Assembly (NCBI GenBank): GCA_040880125.1
Contig: JBBDJB010000049.1
Span: 1 to 64,000, forward strand
Origin: JBBDJB01 sp040880125
GTDB taxonomy: Bacteria > Planctomycetota > Planctomycetia > Pirellulales > JBBDJB01
Length of the DNA stretch: 64,000 nt
Reading direction: 5' to 3'
This document shows, piece by piece, positions 1 through 8,963 of the stretch. Position 1 is the stretch's first letter; the number at the start of each line of letters is the position of its first letter. A program made the position numbers and the translations under genes. The notes under the pieces were generated by a model. The model made no database searches, was not told where the DNA came from, and worked only from the letters and a program-made list of their open reading frames with translations.

Positions 1-71
1 GTGGCAAGGGCAGCGGTGCCGCCGAGAATCGTCCGTCGCGTCAGTCGATTGTCGAGGCTATTCCGTGTCAT
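1..71 (-). CDS. 5' end of a Tat-exported protein (partial)
   Basis: Only the first 23 codons lie in the window; the gene runs off the left edge. They read MTRNSLDNRLTRRTILGG and continue with an Ala-rich stretch. The twin arginine followed by a small hydrophobic segment is a Tat signal peptide, so the product is probably exported folded. The ATG at 71 is preceded by GAGG at 8 nt spacing and by a promoter-like pair at 126-154. It follows the response regulator on the same strand after about 310 bp. What the mature protein does cannot be told from the window. Confidence 0.6.
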   Translation of the reverse strand, partial: MTRNSLDNRLTRRTILGGTAALA

Positions 72-125
72 TTCTTGTACCTCACAAAGAGCACGTGATA
101 AAACTCCGACGATGAGGAATAGTCA

Positions 126-154
126 TTTATACCTTCCTGCCTCACAGCCTGCAA
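126..154 (-). promoter_or_regulatory. candidate sigma-70-type promoter for the Tat protein gene
   Basis: On the minus strand TTGCAG (154-149) and TATAAA (131-126) are separated by exactly 17 nt, about 55 bp upstream of the ATG at 71. The -10 matches consensus at 5 of 6 positions and the -35 at only 3 of 6. The rest of 72-383 holds nothing recognisable. I looked for a GG-N10-GC sigma-54 site here, because of the neighbouring regulator, and found none. Confidence 0.3.
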
Positions 155-383
155 AACACTCGGCGGGGCATCCGTCCATTCCTTCTAAAACGATTTCTTC
201 CAGATCGCCCAGGCCGAACCAGGCGCGTGGTTGCTGTCGTGGTTACTCTGGTTACAAGGGCGCGTCCGTGTTTTAACTTAAAGCGCGAGCCGGATAGCAC
301 GAGCGACGTGCTTCCGACCGCCGGCAACGGTCTGGTTGCTGGAGTTTGGACTGTTCCAGAGCTGGTAGGCAGCGCGTCGCTTC

Positions 384-1808
384 TTACCGCACACGCTTCT
401 CGAATCTCAGCCCAAGATCGGCAATGCGAGCACGCAACGTACTTCGAGAGATTCCCAATAGCTCACTAGCCTGAACTTGATTCCCGTCCACCCGATCGAG
501 TACCTCGCGGAGCAGGATTCGATCGATCTCGTTGTGCAGCCTGTGATAGACGTTTGCATCCTCATCGCTCAAAAGCTCTTGCACAAAGTCGCGGATACGG
601 GACTCGCCCAGCGGAAGCGCCGAGCCTTCCGGCATGTGTGATACTTGCCCGCGGCAGCTTGCCGGGAGGGAACTTTCGGTGAGCACTTCTCCGACCGTGC
701 GAACCAACGCGTGCTTGACGGCGCTCTGCAACTCCCGCACGTTGCCTGGCCAATCGTACTGCCGCAGTCGTTGCATTGCGTCCGGCGCAATCGAACGTAT
801 ATTCTTGCCAAGCTCCCGGTTTCCCAGGTTGACGAAGTGCTCTATTAAGGTGGGAAGGTCGTCTGCGCGTTCGCGGAGCGGTGGCAGTTCGATAGTGAAT
901 ACACGCAATCGGTAAAAAAGGTCTTCCCGAAAAGTGCTGTCTTTCACGAGCGATTCAAGGCGTCGGTTGGTGGCTGCGATCACTCGCACGTCCACCTGAA
1001 TTGTCTCATTGCTCCCTACCCGTTCGAAGGTGCCTTCTTGCAGCAAGCGTAAGACTTTCGACTGGGTTGCTGGCGTCATGTCACCGATCTCATCCAAGAA
1101 GATCGTTCCGCCATGGACCTGTTCGAATTTGCCAATGCGTCGCCGATCCGCTCCGGTGAATGAGCCTCGCTCATGCCCGAACAATTCGCTTTCCAATAGA
1201 CTTTCAGGGAGTGCGGCACAGTTGATCGCGAGGAACGGTCCCTGGCTGCGGCGGCTGTGCTGGTAAATTGCCCTCGCCACCATCTCCTTGCCGGTGCCGC
1301 TTTCCCCCAAGATCAATACGTTAACGTCCTGAGCGGCAACTTGGCCAATCGCCTTGTACACTTCCTGCATGCATTGGGAACGCCCGACGATGTGATCGGC
1401 ATCAGCGTCGGCCTCAGCCTCAAACATGGCCGGCACTCGGCTCATGTGGCTTATTTCCAGGGCCCGATCGACGACTGCGCACAATTGATCGAACGCGACG
1501 GGTTTGAGGAGGTATTCGAAGGCTCCACGCTTCATCGCCTCGATCGCAGTTTCCGTTGTGGAGAAGGCCGTGATGATGATGACGGGAAGTCGGGCGTCGA
1601 TCCGGTGGATTTCATTGAAAGCGTCTAGGCCTGACATGTCGGGCAGCCGGACATCAAGAATTACGGCATCCGGCCGATGTCTGCGAACAGCCTCCAAACC
1701 TTGTTCCGCTGTTTCCGCGGTGTGTACTTTGAGCTCGTCGGTTTCGAGACCCTTTTTGATCGAGTAGAGCACGTTGGGCTCGTCGTCCACCACCAATAGC
1801 TTCGGCAT
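384..1808 (-). CDS. NtrC-family sigma-54-dependent response regulator
   Basis: A 474-residue activator with the standard three-part build. The receiver domain (about 1-115) has the acidic pair D8/D9, phospho-acceptor D52 in LDVRLPDMSG and K102. The AAA+ sigma-54 interaction domain (about 138-370) has Walker A GESGTGKE at 168-175 and GSFTGA at 215-220. That loop is usually GAFTGA; the Ala-to-Ser change is conservative. A Fis-type helix-turn-helix closes the protein (ASELLGISRSTLRARI). Phosphorylated by its partner kinase, it should remodel sigma-54 RNA polymerase at distant promoters. It lies 42 bp downstream of the kinase gene on the same strand, so the two are probably co-transcribed. The target genes are not evident. 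Confidence 0.93.
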   Translation of the reverse strand: MPKLLVVDDEPNVLYSIKKGLETDELKVHTAETAEQGLEAVRRHRPDAVILDVRLPDMSGLDAFNEIHRIDARLPVIIITAFSTTETAIEAMKRGAFEYLLKPVAFDQLCAVVDRALEISHMSRVPAMFEAEADADADHIVGRSQCMQEVYKAIGQVAAQDVNVLILGESGTGKEMVARAIYQHSRRSQGPFLAINCAALPESLLESELFGHERGSFTGADRRRIGKFEQVHGGTIFLDEIGDMTPATQSKVLRLLQEGTFERVGSNETIQVDVRVIAATNRRLESLVKDSTFREDLFYRLRVFTIELPPLRERADDLPTLIEHFVNLGNRELGKNIRSIAPDAMQRLRQYDWPGNVRELQSAVKHALVRTVGEVLTESSLPASCRGQVSHMPEGSALPLGESRIRDFVQELLSDEDANVYHRLHNEIDRILLREVLDRVDGNQVQASELLGISRSTLRARIADLGLRFEKRVR

Positions 1809-1850
1809 ATGTCTCGTTCCTAGCAGCGGTACGCCGCGAAAATTCTTGCG

Positions 1851-3374
1851 CTATGCGGGACTACCGGTAAACGCTTCCTGAGCGGGCAACACGATTTCAA
1901 AGATCGTTCCGCCTCCCTCCCGGTCGTACGCCAGAATTTGCCCGCCATGGGACTCCACGATGCGGTGAGAGATGGCCAAGCCCAGGCCCAGGCCGGTTTC
2001 TTTGGTGCTGAAGAACGGCTCGTAGATTCGGGTGCGATCGCGTCCCGGTAGCCCTCGACCGTCATCTAGAACTTGCAGCCGGATGCTGAGCTGACTGGTA
2101 GTTTCCGCCGCACCGTTTGGTTGACGCTCGATTTCATCATATCCAGCTCGGACCCAAATCCGCCCGTCGTTCCGTACGGCGTCGAGGGCATTCAATAGCA
2201 GGTTGAGCAAGACCTGGCGCAATTGAGTGGCATCGACCTGCAACACGAGCGGGTCCGGCGGCAGATCGCAGTCGATCGTAACGCTTCGCGCTGCTGCCCT
2301 CCCTGAAAGCAGGCTCACGGTTTGGCGTATGAGCGGCAGCAGGTCAACGTCTTCTTTGTCAGGCTTGGCCGGACGGGCAAAATCGAGGAAGCCTTGCACG
2401 AGCTTCTCTAGTCGAGATATCTCCTCATCCAGTACTGAGAGATCGCGTGAATCGAAACTGGCGATTCGGTCTTGCCTTCGCGCGGATTGGACTAGGGTTT
2501 TCATACACATCAACGGATTTCGCAACTCGTGCGCCAGTCCAGCCGCCAGTTGGCCAACGGCGGCTAGCTGGTCGGATCGGATCAACTCGCGATGCCGAGC
2601 ATGCAATTGTTCTACTACTGCACCGACCTTGGTTGAAACCTGTTGTAACATGGACTCCAAATCTTCGACGCTCGGGTCTGCCGAGATCTCAATTGGCCCC
2701 ACGACCTCGTTCAGCTTTCCTGCCACGTCGCGAATCGGCACGTTGAGCTGGAAAATGGAGCGGCTAATCCCACGCGCTACGCCAAAACCTGCTACCAAGC
2801 CGGCGATTGCACCACACGTGCCCAAAAGAAGCAGCGCCAATGCCAGCCGCTCCGCCATGGCCTTGTTTTGCTGGTTGGAGGCCTGAAGCTCGTGCTCATT
2901 GATGTCCAAGTACTGGCGAGCGGGTGCCAGCACTCTCTGCGTCAATAGATCGTCGACAAGGTCGCCAACAATTTCCGTTGGCGCTGTCTCTCCCCCTCCA
3001 TCAATCACCTGCCGCACCTGAAGGAAGAATTCGTCCAAGCCGGCCTGGATTTCCGATAATAAAGCCTTCTTCTCCTCCGACTCGGCATATTCCCGCGCAA
3101 GCTGTAGCCATGCGTCAACGTCCTTCTCCTTTTCGGACGCTCGGACCAGACGGGCTAGGTTGTGGTTTAGCAGGAACCGGTCTAATTCGTGCCGCATTTC
3201 CCGAACGTGAATCTCGATCTCCTCAGCCGCTCGAATGCTCGAAACGTTGACGTCCAAGATTTGAGAGTTCAATCGCTGCAAGCGTAGGACGTACCAGGCT
3301 CCCGAGACGCCGAGGGTCAGAAGAAGCAAGCCAATTGTCACCGTTGGAATCGTGATCCGATTACGCAGTTTCAT
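1851..3374 (-). CDS. membrane sensor histidine kinase, partner of the NtrC-type regulator
   Basis: An inner-membrane kinase of about 507 residues. A first membrane helix near residues 7-26 and a second near 171-200 bracket a periplasmic helical region. A linker follows, then the H-box LAAGLAHELRNPL with the phospho-accepting His near residue 282, and the N, G1 and G2 boxes of the ATPase domain (NLLLNALDAV, DDGRGLPG, GLGLGLAISHRIV). The ATG at 3374 is chosen because AAAGAG lies 9 nt upstream; an in-frame GTG at 3395 has no clear ribosome site and would add 7 residues. It sits directly upstream of the regulator gene. The signal it senses is unknown; the outer domain shows no family motif I recognise. 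Confidence 0.92.
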   Translation of the reverse strand: MKLRNRITIPTVTIGLLLLTLGVSGAWYVLRLQRLNSQILDVNVSSIRAAEEIEIHVREMRHELDRFLLNHNLARLVRASEKEKDVDAWLQLAREYAESEEKKALLSEIQAGLDEFFLQVRQVIDGGGETAPTEIVGDLVDDLLTQRVLAPARQYLDINEHELQASNQQNKAMAERLALALLLLGTCGAIAGLVAGFGVARGISRSIFQLNVPIRDVAGKLNEVVGPIEISADPSVEDLESMLQQVSTKVGAVVEQLHARHRELIRSDQLAAVGQLAAGLAHELRNPLMCMKTLVQSARRQDRIASFDSRDLSVLDEEISRLEKLVQGFLDFARPAKPDKEDVDLLPLIRQTVSLLSGRAAARSVTIDCDLPPDPLVLQVDATQLRQVLLNLLLNALDAVRNDGRIWVRAGYDEIERQPNGAAETTSQLSIRLQVLDDGRGLPGRDRTRIYEPFFSTKETGLGLGLAISHRIVESHGGQILAYDREGGGTIFEIVLPAQEAFTGSPA

Positions 3375-3939
3375 AGAGCCCGACTCTTTCGTCACTGTCC
3401 AATTTTAGATCAGAGTGGCTGAATATCGGCACCTCGAATCTCCGCTACTCAGCTCCGTCTGGGCGTGCAAAAGTATAAAGAATTTACAGCTACGGCTGTG
3501 AGTTGGAAGGGTCGCGACAAGCATTGCGGCCACCCGAGCCCCCCAACAGGCCACCTTCGTGGGGCAGTCGAGCGAATTTCAGGCCAACTCCGGCTTCCGT
3601 GGACGAACCGCCCACACCGGCGGGCTCATGATCCGGAGTTCGAGTTCCATTCAACTGCCTGCGGCGAGGCCATCCAGCTATCGTCGATTCTGCTCAAGAC
3701 TGTGGAAAGGCGAGCCGGTCGCAGACCACTCTCGGTGGCGAATTCCGACCACGGCGAACAAAAATCAGACTCGCGTGGATGCCCAGGCAACGCCGAGACA
3801 ACTCCGTGCATCTGACCGAATGGCCTATACGGTAATCAGTTGCACGAGGGACGGAACGCATTCCCGCCTCCGCGCCTCGCTCCGGCATATCCTTTGCAAC
3901 GCATGCACCACCGATTCACAAGCGGACTGCTTCAATCGT
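3375..3939. other. stretch without a supported gene
   Basis: This 565-bp divergent gap lies between the histidine kinase (minus) and the csrA cluster (plus). Several short open frames cross it, but their translations are Ser/Arg/Pro-rich and lack ribosome sites. It should contain promoters for both sides; I see no convincing sigma-54 site. Confidence 0.5.
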
Positions 3940-4194
3940 ATGACGACGGGTTCAGACATGGGCACCTCGTTGGAAATGCAGACAAGCGGTCGGTCCATTC
4001 CACCTCGAATGGAAAGCGATCAAACCTCCGGACATCGTGGTTTGGAAGTAGAAGTTGTGCCCCGTCAATCGATGGCAGTAGCGCGTGATGGGTCGTTGTG
4101 TCGGCACGTCCGTCACGTGAACGCCACTCTTGCTGGGCTAGTTGTCGTGTGCCTCATTCTGGCAGTCATCGTGTGGTGGCGGCTGTTGACCTAA
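3940..4194 (+). CDS. possible small C-terminally anchored membrane protein
   Basis: An open frame of about 84 residues. Its only clear feature is a C-terminal hydrophobic helix (LAGLVVVCLILAVIVWW) followed by RLLT, the pattern of a tail-anchored membrane protein. The rest is polar and of no family I know. The frame stays open upstream to 3559; the ATGs at 3940 and 3958 are both plausible and neither has a strong ribosome site. It ends 38 bp before csrA on the same strand. The hydrophobic end is the main reason to think it is real. Confidence 0.35.
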   Translation: MTTGSDMGTSLEMQTSGRSIPPRMESDQTSGHRGLEVEVVPRQSMAVARDGSLCRHVRHVNATLAGLVVVCLILAVIVWWRLLT

Positions 4195-4232
4195 ATCTGA
4201 TTCGCCGGTTGGCAAGAGAACGGAGTAAAAGG

Positions 4233-4448
4233 ATGTTGGTACTCTCACGGAAGGTTGGCGAAAGCATCGTTCTCCCCGACTGCGACGCGACGATTTCGGT
4301 TATTGCAGTATATGGGCAGCGGGTCCGGCTCGGGATCGTGGCGCCGAAATCCCTTTCCGTACTCCGAAATGAGTTGTGGGTGCGAATGTGCGAGAAGGAA
4401 CCGCAGCGGAGCGAGACGAAGCTGTTGCCGCCGTCCAGGCCGCGATGA
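4233..4448 (+). CDS. csrA: carbon storage regulator CsrA
   Basis: A 71-residue RNA-binding post-transcriptional regulator, which acts as a dimer at GGA motifs near ribosome sites. The N-terminus MLVLSRKVGESIVL and the segment QRVRLGIVAPKSLSVLRNEL are classic CsrA, including the Arg of the C-terminal RNA-binding patch (VLRNEL). Length fits the family (about 60-75). The start at 4233 is supported by GGAG 7 nt upstream, and the match begins exactly at this Met, so longer readings are wrong. The tail after about residue 55 is variable and charged. It starts a small plus-strand group with a BON-like and a hemerythrin-like protein. Its RNA targets cannot be inferred. Confidence 0.93.
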   Translation: MLVLSRKVGESIVLPDCDATISVIAVYGQRVRLGIVAPKSLSVLRNELWVRMCEKEPQRSETKLLPPSRPR

Positions 4449-4505
4449 TTGGGCTATTCTAATAAAGCTCTCGTCATAGATTCGTTAGCCCATCGCACAG
4501 AAAGG

Positions 4506-4910
4506 ATGCCAGCGATGCCATCGTTTGAACAGTGGACTCGTCGATACATTGAGCTGCCGCTTCGGCGCAGGCTGGAGAATCGCCTCCGCGGCCTGAATAC
4601 GGAGACCTGCAATGGCTACACCGTTGTTTCAGGGGCTCTTGCTTCCTTCTATGAACTTCAGCTTCTGATTACGGCAATCTCGGCCGTGCTGCGAGAGGCG
4701 CAGGGCGAATGTACTCACCGTGTCATGATCGACATTCATATAGGGGATGAAACGAAGCCATTCCGTAGTCTTTGCACAAACGAAGGGCGCGGCGATCGTG
4801 GCAGTCCGCATCATGCGAATCGAGAAAAACCGAAATCGCGACCGAAGCTGAAACGGACCGCCAACGATGCCGACAGGACGAAGGCCGTGAAATGGGCGGT
4901 CGCCAGTTAG
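4506..4910 (+). CDS. BON-domain-like protein
   Basis: A protein of about 134 residues starting MPAMPSFEQW, with AGAAAGG just before the ATG. Residues about 15-75 have the pattern of a BON domain: charged helix (LRRRLENRLRGL), a short strand, the V-x-G turn (TVVSGALASFYELQ), then a helix and a strand (MIDIHIG). BON domains occur in periplasmic or membrane-associated proteins. I see no signal peptide, so it may be cytosolic. The last 50 residues are Arg/Lys-rich and look disordered. It lies 57 bp after csrA and 99 bp before the hemerythrin-like gene. The BON assignment is by eye. Confidence 0.6.
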   Translation: MPAMPSFEQWTRRYIELPLRRRLENRLRGLNTETCNGYTVVSGALASFYELQLLITAISAVLREAQGECTHRVMIDIHIGDETKPFRSLCTNEGRGDRGSPHHANREKPKSRPKLKRTANDADRTKAVKWAVAS

Positions 4911-5009
4911 CACGTGACAATCGCGTTTTGATTTACCGGCTCTACATCGCTCACCATCCCACACTCAAGTATGCCGACTGAGGCTTGGCAACAGACCAGG
5001 ATTCGCAAC

Positions 5010-5516
5010 ATGGCCACTCAACTTTACAGCAACGTTTCACCCCCGGTGTCAACCCACGCCGTCACCGTGAATACTGCGTTCCTCGAAGACATCAAGCGAG
5101 ACAACATTCGGTTGAAGTCGTTGTTGCAGGAGGCGCGCAGCGTTTGTGAGGCTTGCCCATTCGGCCGGGTGTGGAGAATCCGCCTGGCTACATTGCTCGG
5201 CGATCTACGCGACGTACTAGCGCTCCACTTCACTTTGGAGGAGTTCTACGGGTATTTCGAGGAACCACTTGCCGTCGCTCCACACCTGGCTGAGAGGGCA
5301 AAACGCTTGCGGGCCCAGCACGTCGACTTGTATGACGCGATATCCTTTCTCGCAGACATGGCGGCCGATCTCGCAGCTGCGGGCGACGATGTGTTTCGGG
5401 TACAGCAGCTCGCCACATGCTACATCCAATTCCACAATCGCCTGCTTGAACACGAGGCCGGCGAGGATGAGTTGATCACTGACGCTTACAATGTCGATAT
5501 TGGAGTCGGCGATTGA
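5010..5516 (+). CDS. hemerythrin-like (HHE) helical protein
   Basis: 168 residues, all helical, with the spaced His/Glu pattern of hemerythrin HHE domains: ALHFTLEEFYGYF, then LRAQHVDLYDAI, then FHNRLLEHEAGEDELITDAY and a final D-x-G-x-G-D. Family members bind a di-iron centre and serve in oxygen or iron sensing, or in stress protection. Not every canonical His is obvious, so metal binding should be tested. The start at 5010 (MATQLYSN) has AGGA about 9 nt upstream; an in-frame ATG at 4971 has none. A related protein is encoded at 44001-44507. It ends the csrA-side cluster, about 145 bp before the first degenerate repeat. Confidence 0.7.
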   Translation: MATQLYSNVSPPVSTHAVTVNTAFLEDIKRDNIRLKSLLQEARSVCEACPFGRVWRIRLATLLGDLRDVLALHFTLEEFYGYFEEPLAVAPHLAERAKRLRAQHVDLYDAISFLADMAADLAAAGDDVFRVQQLATCYIQFHNRLLEHEAGEDELITDAYNVDIGVGD

Positions 5517-5660
5517 CCGGTCAACCTGCGAATAATTGACCGTCTGGGGATTGAACTCGCGTCGGAGCTCGGACGATCAGAACCCTCATTCTAAAGCGGC
5601 GCAGGCGTGCCGGCGTTGCCATAGCTTCTCGTTCAACGCTGGCAACTTTGCGACGGTTTG

Positions 5661-5868
5661 CACCTGATGCATAATCAGGTGCCATAAATCGCGACGAGTA
5701 GCGGCGAAAGCTCGGGAAAACCAGTGTGTAGCGATCGTCATCAATCACCGTGATGCACTGTAGAGGCAGCCAAAACCGCCTGATCGCGGAGGGGGCGTTG
5801 TGGACATGCGGGACGCCAACTACCGTCCACGACTATCCACGCACGTCCGCCCTATAGCACTTTTCGGT
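5661..5868. repeat. degenerate repeat copy A (left end of accessory region)
   Basis: This aligns with the first 200 or so bases of the repeats at 8641 and 29111. It begins with a perfect inverted repeat (CACCTGAT at 5661-5668, ATCAGGTG at 5674-5681). It shares the blocks CGGGAAAA, GATCGCGGAGGGGGCGTTGT, GCCAACTA and GCACTTTTCGG, then diverges. It lacks the tRNA fragment and the terminator present in the other two copies. Together with copy B it brackets the ArsR/serine-hydrolase segment. It is probably a remnant of an integration junction. Confidence 0.7.
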
Positions 5869-5935
5869 TGTAGGCAGCGAGTGTCACCGCGGGGTCGTAC
5901 AGACAACTGGCGGTCACGCTCTCGCTCTTGCGAGA

Positions 5936-8254
5936 CTACTCCTCCAGGCGGCGTGCATGCAAATCGAGTCCATTGTGGTGGAGCACCAGACTCGGCACCT
6001 GCCCTACGGAGTCGCGGGTAAACGTGATCTGAATGTCCTCTTCCGTGACGAAGAACTCGCCTGGCGCGGTTGCGTGCAGTTCACAGACGGGATTTGGCGG
6101 CACATGCATCGTCAACTTCCCGTCAGCGAACCGGACGGTGATCACGTCGTTGCCGAACGATGAAAGCTGATATCGACCCACGTACTTTTTGAGCTCCACT
6201 TCGTCGACTCGTACGATCGCACGCTCTTGGCGCGTTTCACCTAGCGCCGCCGCTACCAAATCACCGATGAGTTGTTGATCTGTCTTGTCCGGCGCATTGG
6301 AGAGCAGAACCGCGAAGATCTCCTCGTCCGGCAAGAGCCACATCTGAGCGGTGTACCCCGGCATCCCACCCGCATGCTGCAGGACGCGATGCCCGTGAAA
6401 GGTGCCGATCATCCATCCGTAACCATACGATGTCGGTTCGCCGGAGTTCAAAGCACGAGGCGAAAAGGCTGCCTCCAGCGTCTCCTGTTTTAGTAATCGC
6501 CCGTCGGCCAGTGCCTGGCCGAAATCAAACAAATCATTGGCCGTGGAAATGATCGCACCAGCCGCATACGGCCGGGTTAAGCTGACGTATTCCGCGTTGA
6601 CATAACCTTCCGGAGTGCGTTGATAGCCGACGGCCCGATTGGGAATCACTTTTCGGTGGCTGCCGTAACAGGAATTGTGCATGCCAGCGCGAGCGAAAAC
6701 GTTCTCCTGAATGAATTCTTCGTAGCTTTTGCCAGTCACTTTCTCGAGGATCGCGCCCAGCAGAATGTATCCGGAATTGCTGTACTCCCATTGCTCGCCG
6801 GGCATAAAGTTCAAGGGCAATGCCTCGAAATGCTGGAGAATTTCCGGAACCGTCAGGTCAGTTCGCAGATCGGCTCGCCACTCCGGCAGGCGACTAACAT
6901 TCTTGATCCCGGACGTGTGGCTGAGCAGGTGCGCGACAGTGACTCCGGAGACATGGCGAGGATAGTCTGGCAAGAGATCAACCACTTGGTCGTCAAGCCG
7001 TAGCTTCCCCTGCTCGACTAGCATGAGAATTGCAGTGGCGGTCAGCGGCTTCGTAACCGAGGCAATGCAGAATGGTGTATCGGCCGTGATCGGCGTCGTG
7101 TACTCCAAATTCGAGAGCCCATAACCTCGACTGAGAATAATCTGCCCCCCCTTCGAAACGAGTACAGCAGCACCAGGTTCATCAAGTGCGTATTTCTTTG
7201 CCGCCAGTTCGCCAATCCGCGTGGCCGGATCCGGAGCGGGGTCTGCGGCAAGGACGGTTGGAGAGGAGCAGCATAGAGCGATTAAGATCAGCGACCAGCC
7301 GCAAGATTGACCCGTTCTGAAGCGGATGGGACGATATGCGCCTCGACGTGCTACTTCCGCGTCGAACCACTTGGCGTAAAGAACCATGGCGATTGGCATC
7401 GTTACCGCAATAGTGAACCATGCGTCTGCACGATCGCCTCCTTCATGTACTTGGCCAGTCGCGATCCAGAAGAAGCCATAACACGAGAAAAGTGCTGTAA
7501 GCGACGAGATCACAACCGGCATCAGTTGCCACTGTAATTCAGTGTTGCGAAGCAGGAGACCTGCGACGGTGTGAACAAACACGTTCGCCAGCACAAAAGA
7601 TAGTGCTAGGGCAACAAGACCGAGATTCGTTTGCCAACCGGAAGTCCCTTTGTCGCCAAACATGAGGTTCATGGCGGCGATGACGCCCACGACGGCTATC
7701 GGACCGATCGCACTCGCGACCCGCCGGAATGCATATGCAATCATTCCTTCATTGTCATGCGGGTTCAGGAACAGAAGGCTCGCGGCCGCACGTTCTGCCC
7801 GAGATGGCAATGGAATTGGAGACTGTAAGGCGTGCTCGATGCACCCGGCTACAGCATTGACGCGGTCAGTCGCTTCGACTTTCTGGGCATGTGGTTGATC
7901 CGAGCCCAGAAACTGTCGGAGATGGAGCAAGGTTCCGCCGTCGTGTGACCGCAATTCGAACTCGATGACGCTATCAGGAAGAACATGTTGCGACAACATG
8001 CCGGCGGGCCAAGCGAGCACAACCCGCTCATTAGGAACCTGCCGAAGGATCTGCATACCGGACGGACCACGGTCTGCGGCACCCAACGGAATGTCGTTGC
8101 CATTCTTCAATTGTTCGAGAGCATCAGTGAGCCACTCTTGAACTCTGGCAGGGTCCGAGATCAGTTTGAACACAGCTTGGGGCGGGGCGTCGATCCAGAT
8201 AGTCCGATCCACGAGATCAATGTCTTGTCCGGCCACGCTTTCTCTTGCGGCCAT
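5936..8254 (-). CDS. SRPBCC (AHSA1-type) - membrane - serine hydrolase fusion
   Basis: A 772-residue fusion. Residues about 10-150 are an SRPBCC/AHSA1 ligand-binding domain (IWIDAPPQAVFKLISDPARVQEW). About 175-340 hold four or five membrane helices. About 345-660 are a class C beta-lactamase/DD-peptidase-like domain with Ser and Lys of SVTK near 398-401 and YSNSGY near 488; a lipocalin-like C-terminal domain follows. The hydrolase part probably faces the periplasm and acts on peptides or esters. The gene overlaps the arsR start-side gene by 38 bp, so translation is coupled. ArsR-SRPBCC pairs are common; joining a membrane hydrolase to the SRPBCC part is not something I know. The substrate is unknown. 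Confidence 0.85.
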   Translation of the reverse strand: MAARESVAGQDIDLVDRTIWIDAPPQAVFKLISDPARVQEWLTDALEQLKNGNDIPLGAADRGPSGMQILRQVPNERVVLAWPAGMLSQHVLPDSVIEFELRSHDGGTLLHLRQFLGSDQPHAQKVEATDRVNAVAGCIEHALQSPIPLPSRAERAAASLLFLNPHDNEGMIAYAFRRVASAIGPIAVVGVIAAMNLMFGDKGTSGWQTNLGLVALALSFVLANVFVHTVAGLLLRNTELQWQLMPVVISSLTALFSCYGFFWIATGQVHEGGDRADAWFTIAVTMPIAMVLYAKWFDAEVARRGAYRPIRFRTGQSCGWSLILIALCCSSPTVLAADPAPDPATRIGELAAKKYALDEPGAAVLVSKGGQIILSRGYGLSNLEYTTPITADTPFCIASVTKPLTATAILMLVEQGKLRLDDQVVDLLPDYPRHVSGVTVAHLLSHTSGIKNVSRLPEWRADLRTDLTVPEILQHFEALPLNFMPGEQWEYSNSGYILLGAILEKVTGKSYEEFIQENVFARAGMHNSCYGSHRKVIPNRAVGYQRTPEGYVNAEYVSLTRPYAAGAIISTANDLFDFGQALADGRLLKQETLEAAFSPRALNSGEPTSYGYGWMIGTFHGHRVLQHAGGMPGYTAQMWLLPDEEIFAVLLSNAPDKTDQQLIGDLVAAALGETRQERAIVRVDEVELKKYVGRYQLSSFGNDVITVRFADGKLTMHVPPNPVCELHATAPGEFFVTEEDIQITFTRDSVGQVPSLVLHHNGLDLHARRLEE

Positions 8255-8558
8255 CTTTTTTCTCCTTCGGTTGCTCAGCAGTTCGCTTGAGAGATTGCAA
8301 TCGCCCGGTCCAGAATTCGTTTAAGAAGGCACGCAGCCCATCCAGGCCATCGGGCCTCAGTGTGTATAGCCGTCTCGTTCCATCCCGGCGCTCGGCAATT
8401 AGGCCGGCATCCGAAAGGATTCGCAGGTGCTGAGAGATTGCAGTTCGCGTCACTTGGAAGTGATCGGCGATCTCTCCCGCCGCGCATTCCCGGTCACGGA
8501 TCAATCGCAGGATCTCGACGCGATTCGGTTCAGCGAGAACCTTGAAGATGTTTGTCAT
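8217..8558 (-). CDS. ArsR-family transcriptional regulator
   Basis: 113 residues with a winged helix-turn-helix: VLAEPNRVEILRLIRD, AGEIADHFQVTRTAISQHLRIL, then the wing LIAERRDGTRRLYTL. No Cys metal site is visible, so this belongs to the metal-independent ArsR group that is often paired with AHSA1/SRPBCC proteins. The last residues are Lys/Arg-rich. It is first in a two-gene operon and overlaps the SRPBCC-hydrolase gene. A perfect palindrome 5 bp upstream of its ATG (8563-8586) is the likely operator, implying autorepression. Confidence 0.9.
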   Translation of the reverse strand: MTNIFKVLAEPNRVEILRLIRDRECAAGEIADHFQVTRTAISQHLRILSDAGLIAERRDGTRRLYTLRPDGLDGLRAFLNEFWTGRLQSLKRTAEQPKEKKDGRKRKRGRTRH

Positions 8559-8562
8559 GCCA

Positions 8563-8586
8563 TTACGTTAGTATGTGCTAACGTAA
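8563..8586. promoter_or_regulatory. likely ArsR operator
   Basis: A perfect 9-bp inverted repeat, TTACGTTAG at 8563-8571 and CTAACGTAA at 8578-8586, with a 6-bp spacer. It lies directly in front of the arsR start codon (8556-8558). Size, symmetry and position fit an ArsR dimer site. Confidence 0.7.
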
Positions 8587-8963
8587 GTGTCAAGTGACAA
8601 TCGTCGCGGGCTAGGGAGTGGTCCACGATGCCTGACGCAAACCTGACACATAATCAGGTGCCGTGACCCGCGTCGGATACTCGCTAAACCTCGGGAAAAT
8701 AATGCCTCCGCAGCACATCGCCGATCGCTGCGCGGCCCGCTTTGGCTACCAAAACCGGCCGATCGCGGAGGGGGCGTTGTGGACATGCGGGACGCCAACT
8801 ACTGTCCACCGTCGTCCACGCATGTACGCCCTGGAGCACTTTTCGGTCGTCCGCTACTATCCACGGTCGTACACCGCCGTCCAGAAAACCGAGCAGGTCG
8901 AGATTGGCTACATTGTGGCTACACAGACGGCCTTTTTGGGGGCTGTTTACGTCTTCGCGGCGC

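Noticed and set aside
3396..4232. Possible sigma-54 promoter for the csrA cluster
   Set aside because: No GG-N10-GC pair with TGGC/TTGC context was found in the gap, despite the nearby NtrC-type regulator.
5540..5600. Sequence resembling the T-arm end of a tRNA on the minus strand (GAGTTCAATCC)
   Set aside because: No acceptor pairing or anticodon arm can be built around it; at best a very old fragment.
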